A stretch of DNA of 64,000 nucleotides, taken from Onthophagus taurus (Eukaryota; Arthropoda; Insecta; Coleoptera; Scarabaeidae). A program made the translations under genes and the position numbers. Below the pieces are notes generated by a model, which ran no database searches, was not told where the DNA came from, and saw only the letters and a program-made list of their open reading frames with translations. Of this stretch, positions 58,220-64,000 are shown one piece after another (position 1 is the stretch's first letter; every line of letters begins with the position of its first letter). The stretch spans positions 12,345,501-12,409,500 of the forward strand of contig NC_091966.1 in NCBI RefSeq assembly GCF_036711975.1, written 5' to 3'.

Positions 58220-59126
58220 TTAGATGTTTATTTCAATATTAGATTTGTTTGTGTTCTTAACTTCATAAATCACTTGCCAAATTGCCGTTTTTACCAAATC
58301 TTTTTTATCTTCAGGTAAAAGATCAAGTTCTGCCCCGAGCGATAAAGTGAAATTATACATTGTACTCGCAGGACTTTCATTAATTTTGCTGTCAAAATAA
58401 ATTAGAAAAATTAAATACAATTTTTCACATCCGCTTTTTACACTTACTAAGCATCCGTTAAAACTTCGAAATTAAAAACTTTATGAAGTGTGCCGTCGTT
58501 ATTCCAAATTAATAAACTTTTCGCATCAAAAAGATCAACCTTCCCTATTCTCCATTCGTTTTGGTGAAATGCCCTTCCGATATAATATATGTTATTGCGG
58601 TCACCAGCTATTATTACTCGATGTGATAAATTTTCTGGTAGTTTTTTTACATCTATGTATTCCCAACTTAATCTTAGCGGATTTTCCGAACACATTATCT
58701 AAATAATCAAATTAATAAGAATTTAAATTAATAAAATTTGTTTGATAAATATTAATTTACTTGCACGTTATTGATTCTTTCCTGTTTTCCGTTATTTTCA
58801 GTGATGAACCTACCACTTTTCGAGTAAATTGTTCCGGGAACTAAAACTCCATCAAAATTACTTTGACCAATATGTATTCCAAATCCAACGTTAACGGCCT
58901 GTCTGGGAATATTAATTTTATTGTAATCACGCCAAAATACAGGTTGGTCTTCATTATTAAAAATAATTACAACAATATATAAATAAGCATAGATTATAAA
59001 ATTATTTTCATGTATTTACCATGTGCATGTTTTACGAATATAAGAAATCCCACTAATAATATGGATCTAAATAAATAAAAATTAATAGTTTTTAGTGATA
59101 AAGCAATAGTTTTGTTACCTCCGCAT
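58220..59126 (-). CDS. DM9/DUF3421 secreted protein, cluster copy 3
   Basis: Exons (minus): 59126-59119, 59066-59020, 58948-58761, 58698-58448 and 58388-58220; 220 aa, intact. Signal peptide MRRSILLVGFLIFVKHA. First DM9 repeat: FWRDYNKINIPRQAVNVGFG, HIG, LVPGTIYSKSGRF. Second: SWEYI, LPENLSHRVIIAG, YYIGRAFHQNEWRIGKVD, LLIWNNDGTLH, FEVLTDA. Exon 4 runs three bases beyond the boundary used in copies 1 and 2 (donor TTA|GTAAGT), adding one codon but keeping the frame. The exon 3 acceptor (AATGAAG) is weaker than in the other copies. The C-terminal extension is shorter but keeps AELDLLPEDKKDLVKTAIWQ. The most diverged of the intact copies. Confidence 0.88.
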
Positions 59127-59196
59127 TTTTAATAAACGAAGAATGTAAGATTTACATTAACGTATATTCATATTTGAGAAAATTAAGTATCGAAGT

Positions 59197-59247
59197 GGTG
59201 ATAAAAAGGTTAATGTTATAAACATGGTTCACGCAACTTTGATATCA
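59197..59247 (-). promoter_or_regulatory. conserved upstream block, DM9 copy 3
   Basis: Minus strand: GATATCAAAGTTG, ATGTTTATAACATT (TATA-like), CCTTTTTATCAC; about 70-120 bases before the ATG. Confidence 0.55.
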
Positions 59248-59249
59248 AT

Positions 59250-59731
59250 TCCCCTACTACGTATTGCACAAAGTGGGAAGGAGTAAATGCGCACTGTTAA
59301 GTTGATTTTAAAGAAACGTTTTCTAATATATTTGTATGGATAGCTCCTAAGACATCTTCATTAGTTAGAACTTATTTGTAGATAAAATATTTTCGGTTTA
59401 AATAGAAAATGTTCTTAATAATAGTTGTTTAATTGTGGCGCATTTTTTGCGTATATTTGATCATTAGAATGGATGTTCTTTTATTAGCTTTGTAATAAAA
59501 CCCATGGTGGGCTTGGTAGCGCTTGATTTAGTGTAGGTTAGTGTGGTTTTCTACGGAGGGTCATGTGCTGAACTCCAGCTCAGGGGATCTTTGCTTAACC
59601 GACTGGGTCGAGAGGAGACAACTTATGCCGAAAACTTTCATCGCCTTACAACGTTGGCTAAGAGGGTAACACTTGGTTCCTAATAAGCGGACTTTGGATA
59701 TCTGGGGACCTCTACTTTATATACAACAGCG
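59250..59731. other. intergenic DNA
   Basis: Nothing recognised before the Harbinger-like element. Confidence 0.5.
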
Positions 59732-59734
59732 TAA

Positions 59735-62519
59735 AGCCGGATTTATATTTATCTGACGTGTCGTGTTGTGACGCGTCAGAACGGTATCGGTTGAATACAT
59801 TTACTATGGTGAGATTTATATTTGTGTGTCGCAATGTGTTGTGGTGCCTTGTGTTGTGTCGCATCAGCAGCGATCCCGATGTCCGTCAGAGCATCGGAGT
59901 GGGAAGTGACGCATAACGACAGATCAGACAAATGTACACCTGCCTTATGTCTTGTCAGATTTACGTTTCTTCTTTCTTTCGATATTAAAATTAATTACAT
60001 TTTACATTATCAGCATCGCTCTCAAGCTCTTTAACCAGGCCGTGAAATTCGCCTTTAGCCTCTCTCTTTCTGTTCACTGGATGAACCCAATATCTTGTTT
60101 CTTTTTCTTTTTCTTAGAAGAGTTGCCAGTACCATAAAATGAATATCTTCTTCATAATTTGAATCAGAAGATTCATTGGAAAACATTATAGACCCACGTA
60201 TGAACTCTTTGAGTACCACGATTGTATTGATTCAAAATATCGCCAGAGTGCGTCAGATTCTGGATTCGCGGGAAGGTAGGCTGAACCGCCCGCAGCACTT
60301 TGGCCTCAGCAGATCCCTTGTACTTACTTCCGTCATTTGGTCAGCATTAGGGCCCTTCCAGCCATATTACCTTGGAGGCAAAAGCTAGAATTTGTCCTGT
60401 TTGTGCTGCCCTGATTCCACTCATGCTAATCTGGATATCTCCAAAAATAGATAACCTTAATGTTTCGAGGGCCACGCAGTCGCATAAAATGTGTTCCGTT
60501 GATTCCTCCTCCTCACCGTATCCTCTGCAGATGTAGGTGTCACTTATTCCCATGTTCAGTAAGTGCTTCTGTAGATGCCAGTGTCCAGTGATTAGCCCTA
60601 TGACCAAACGTAGGTTCTTCCTGGACAGCCTCATAAATAAATCTGTTCGTTTAGGATCAGGGTACATCAGAGCCTCCTTCGCTTGGCGACACCCTGGTGT
60701 CCTGTCCCAGTAGTTTAGAAACTTCTTACTTGTTGCCTCTTTTTGAAGCTCTATTAAAGACCTTATTGTTGGGGCAATGAATGGTTCCGGCGATCCCGGA
60801 GATTCGCCTGCAGCTTTCCTTGCCAGTTTGTCCACCATGTCATGAAGCTTATTTCCCGAATGACCCTTTATCCGGCTGCCTCACAAAGATTGTTATGGCA
60901 GTCCTCAAGCAACGAGGATGAACAGCGATTCCGCCCAAGCGAGAGGAAGGCTTGTCTGCAATCAGAATATATTATAATTTTTTTATTACTAATTTTTTGG
61001 AAATTTCCTCAGCCGCCAGAGAAATGGCCACCAGCTCCGCTTGGAGCGCGGTGGGCCAAATTCCCAGCGGTTTAGAAATTTTTATTGTTGGTTCGACGGA
61101 ATAAACCGAACCAGAACCAGTTTCCCTACGAGATCCGTCCACCCATACTTGGAAGACAGTTTCGTCAGGCCTGGATTGTTCTCCTACCTTTATTTCATAC
61201 GGTCGTTCTAAGATAAAACGCGTTGGAATCGTATCTACCCTGCCATTCAGGAGCGGCTGTTTGTTACATGCGTCCCCCCATAGCTGGCTAGTCGATTTTC
61301 CACATTTCCCATTTGTCATTAGCCGCTCGCAGCCGGATCATTGTTGCTATCACCATCTCCTCAACGTGATAATTGAGAGGAGGAAGGCACAGTACATTCT
61401 CCATTGCTGCTGTTGGTGTGGTTATCATCGAGCCTGTAACGTAAAGACAAGCCAGACGTTGCAATTTTTGTAGTTGCAAAACAATCGTTTTATTTCTAAC
61501 TCTTGGCCACCAGTTTACGGCGCCGTAAGTCATCATTGGACGTATCACTGCAGTGTATATCCACAGGGATATTTTGGGCGTTAAACCCCAGGAAGTCCCA
61601 ACGGCCCTTCTGCACTGAGCGAACGCAATGCGTGCCTTATTTATCTTACCTTTGATATGCGGTCTCCAAGTCAGCGTTTTATCCAGGGTTAACCCCAGAT
61701 ACTTCACTTCATTGGCAAAGCGCAAGGGAACTTTGCAAAGCCAGCGTTCGATTATTCTCAGTCCAGCCTGCATTCGGTCGCATAGGACGTTTTCGAACTT
61801 CCCATGAACCAAAACGGCTAGATCGTCTTCATAGGCGCAGACATTGAATTTTTTAGATGAAAGTTGTCTTACAAGGCTGTCCAGGGTGAGATTCCACAGC
61901 AGAGGTGATAAAACCCCACCCTGTGGACATCCTCATTCAACGATCGCTCTTATTTTATTATCTTTATTATTATTATTAGTAGTAGTGTCAATTACACTAT
62001 GGACGGCCCTTTTTGAGAGCATATTTAGAATCCAGTCCGCTAGTGCAGGCTAGACTCCTTTTGTCTCTAAGGGCTTTATTAATTGTATGGAAAGCTGTCC
62101 TGTCAAAGACTCTTTCGATATCTATAAATACTCCGAGAGTGGACTCTTTATAGCCCAAAGATCTGTCGATAACTCCTACGATATCTTGTAGGGCAGTTTC
62201 TGTTGATCTTCCCAGAGTGTATGCATGCTGGCTTGGGTGCAGGGGAAACCTTTCCAGTGTCGTTTCTATTATATATCTTTCACATAGCCTTTCAAGCGCC
62301 TTCCCGACGAATGAGTAAAGACTGATTGGTCTATAAGATTTTGGGTCAGTGTAATCTGTCCTTCCAGGTTTAGGAATGAAGACTACCTTTACTTCTCTCC
62401 AGGATAAGGGAACATAGCGCAATGCTGAGTGCGTCAGAACACAACATATAAATGTAAACACTAAGCATTACGTCAGAGCGCATCACGACACAACACGTCA
62501 GACAAATATAAATCCAGCT
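59735..62519. mobile_element. 2.8-kb Harbinger-like TIR element enclosing a LINE
   Basis: Left end AGCCGGATTTATATTTATCT (then GACGTGTCGTGTTGTGACGC) and right end, read in complement, AGCTGGATTTATATTTGTCT (then GACGTGTTGTGTCGTGATGC), are inverted repeats of about 50 bases. TAA flanks both sides (59732-59734 and 62520-62522), the TWA target duplication of PIF/Harbinger elements. The interior is not a Harbinger transposase but LINE sequence at 60347-62461. A related GATTTATATTTGTGTGTCGC run at 59813 may be an internal copy of the end. Confidence 0.75.
60347..62461 (-). pseudogene. I/Loa/R1-type LINE ORF2 with RNase H, frameshifted
   Basis: Minus strand. RT fingers from 62440: VPLSWREVKVVFIPKPGRTD, SYRPISLYSFVGKALERL, LHPSQHAYTLGRSTETALQD, GVFIDIERVFDRTAF. 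Then CPQGGVLSPLLWNLTLDSL and active site AYEDDLAVLV (Y-x-D-D kept), KYLGLTLDKTLTWRPHI, WIYTAVIRPMMTYGAVNWWP. RNase H at about 61190-60990: QVWVDGSRRETGSGSVYSVE and LQAELVAISLAAEE (D and E of the catalytic set). The C-terminal domain continues at 60838-60347 with RLVIGLITGHWHLQKHLLNM and a zinc knuckle CRGYGEEEESTEHILCDC. Frameshifts near 61990, 61300 and 60900-60840. The endonuclease part is missing. Confidence 0.88.
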
Positions 62520-62529
62520 TAAAGAAACT

Positions 62530-63130
62530 GAAAATGAGGTAGATGCAACTCCCAGCGCATTAAGGCAGAAATTGCCTTCAACAAGTAGAAACGTTACCCT
62601 ACAACTAGTGTCTCTAAAACAAACACCATAAAACTACCTGAGAGTATTGAAAAGCTCCAGGTACAAGAGAAAAATCTAAGTGGCGCACGCAAACAAAGGC
62701 TAAACCTTGAGGAAGTACGATCTAAGGCCATACAGTCCATAAGTGAAGAGAAGAAATGGGGAAAGGGCATAACGCTAAGCTAGCGGCGACTGAAAGGCGT
62801 AGTACTCCTAGCGGAAGGAATCTTCAGCGGTAACAAATGCCTATAGTTACCAGTTTCAAGCCTGACCTATCGTTAACGCCTATTTCCCCAACAGTGCAGA
62901 CGAGAAGTCTTCCACATTCTCAAGACCGTTAAAGATCAAGACGAAGGTCTGAATACCAACGAATGGAGGGTGCTCAAAAGGACGACTAAAGGCAATAGTG
63001 CCTTTCTTACGTTGTCCGTTGACCAGCCTTAAAACTGCCAACTACAAACTTAGCTACAAATTCAGGAAAATTACACTGAGGTCAAAGAGCGGCAAGCCTA
63101 CGCTACAATAGAAGGAATCCGAGTTGAAGC
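62530..63130 (+). pseudogene. retrotransposon ORF1-like fragment (DUF4780-type)
   Basis: Plus-strand frames show SGARKQRLNLEEVRSKAIQS and, about 62910-63110, VKDQDEGLNTNEWRVLKRTT, GNSAFLTLSVDQPSLKTANY and KLSYKFRKITLRSKSGKP. The W.V........L.L.VD..S...L....L.Y..G.+ pattern resembles the domain I know as DUF4780, found in ORF1 of I/Loa-type LINEs. Stops and frameshifts are present. It lies just outside the TIR element and on the opposite strand to the LINE there. Confidence 0.5.
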
Positions 63131-63279
63131 CAGGTACTTCTGGAAATGCTTCTTCTTGCAATGCTAATGGATGTTTACACATTTTCCATTTCTTTTCTAT
63201 TCCTCGTGGTATGAATTATAGCCTCTATGTTGTGCAACCCAATTCATTGTCGAACTTTTTTTTTCTGCCATCCCTCTTC

Positions 63280-63990
63280 CCCTTCTAATTTGCCCTCAAT
63301 TATTAATTGGAGATATTGTGATAAACTAGGATATTGGCATTTTGGTTAAAGATGATTTAGTTAGTGAAACTGTTGTTGAATCGTTTAATGGTTTATATGT
63401 AACGTCGAACGTGATACTTATCCTTGTTCGTGTCTTATATTAGCAGTCTTCTATTACAAGATTACAACATTTCTGTTTAATTTTTAATCTTTTAATTTTT
63501 GATTGTATTAAATTATTTCGAGCACATGCTTGTTTCAATCTAAATTTCAATTCCGACAGATAATTCTCGAAGTTGTAAATAAGATCTACCTTGTTAATTA
63601 TGGTCGATGGCAAATTTGCGATTTTTCCAAACACTAATTCATGTAAAGTGTAACATGACACTCAAGTGCTCCATGAATGGATGTTTTGATGCTTGAATAC
63701 GTAGATAAGTATTATACATTATCATAAAAATTTTTCAGTGAACCTAACGTTTCGTGATGATAATCTGTTGAACATAGTTTATTGATTTTTAATACATTTA
63801 CCAAGAATTCCCTTGATCCCCTGATGTAATTTTGGATGAACACTTGCGCTATTGAAATAAGGAAATTTCGCAACGGGCAAAATTCGACATACTTGCTTAG
63901 TTCGCATTGTAAAGTTAGAATGTAGCGATTGCTTGCGTAGCCTTCTTCTACACGTCCTGCTAAGTTTAGATAAATTTTTTGTTGTTATTG
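63280..63990 (-). pseudogene. Ty3/gypsy integrase remnant
   Basis: Minus strand from 63960: a QCELSKYVEFCPLRNF block, then LKINKLCSTDYHHETLGSLK, the integrase catalytic-core region before the third acidic residue, where the usual H-H-x-x-N/E is degraded. After a frameshift, HELVFGKIANLPSTIINK and YLSELKFRLKQACARNN follow, the stretch between the core and the C-terminal domain. The copy runs off the right edge or is cut near it. No LTR was seen. Decayed and incomplete. Confidence 0.75.
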
Positions 63991-64000
63991 CTAAAGGCTG

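Noticed and set aside
59560-59700. tRNA-like or structured RNA
   Set aside because: GC content rises slightly, but no cloverleaf or promoter boxes could be found by eye.

Overview
The window looks like AT-rich nuclear DNA of an insect, most likely a beetle. That host call is an inference from the gene families (a CYP4-type P450, CD36-family receptors, DM9 secreted proteins), introns of about 50 bases, TATAAATA-type promoters and the mix of non-LTR, Ty3/gypsy, mariner-, hAT- and Harbinger-like elements. I found no bacterial operons, CRISPR arrays, rRNA or tRNA. Nearly all host genes are split by introns and had to be assembled from exon fragments.

Host genes. (1) A small secreted protein of unknown function (three exons, plus strand, 10.2-10.6 kb), with a decayed paralogue at 14.5-15.1 kb and a third promoter-like remnant near 20.6 kb. 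(2) A complete CD36/scavenger receptor class B gene (minus strand, six exons, 519 aa), stretched over 14.8 kb (20.9-35.7 kb) by two introns filled with transposon debris. (3) A complete 467-aa CYP4-like cytochrome P450 (minus strand, 44.5-46.1 kb). (4) A dispersed tandem array of DM9/DUF3421 secreted-protein genes on the minus strand: three intact five-exon copies (48.9-49.8, 54.3-55.3 and 58.2-59.1 kb) and one truncated copy (42.3-42.6 kb). The intact copies share exon phases, a signal-peptide exon, a conserved block about 100 bases upstream and a C-terminal helical extension that I do not know from ordinary two-repeat DM9 proteins.

Mobile DNA fills most of the rest. There are at least a dozen broken non-LTR retrotransposon fragments of several clades (RTE-like, jockey/CR1-like, R1/I-like with RNase H), a Ty3/gypsy integrase remnant at the right edge, a mariner-like transposase remnant at the left edge, a hAT-like remnant enclosing a 4 x ~364 bp tandem array, and MITEs. 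Three long foldback elements stand out: 804 bp at 1.4 kb, about 1.19 kb at 7.7 kb inside a LINE tail with a 9-bp target duplication, and 1.68 kb at 52.2 kb. A 2.8-kb element at 59.7-62.5 kb has Harbinger-like ends and encloses a LINE.

Region by region: 0-9 kb transposons; 10-15 kb secreted-peptide locus and paralogue; 12-20 kb LINE fragments; 21-36 kb CD36 gene; 36-42 kb LINE fragments and unassigned DNA; 42-59 kb DM9 cluster with the P450 inside it and LINEs/foldbacks between copies; 59-64 kb nested transposons. The most interesting biology is the DM9 array with its extra C-terminal exon and the orphan secreted-peptide family. Exons were called by eye from splice consensus, frame and family resemblance; no transcript or database evidence was available.
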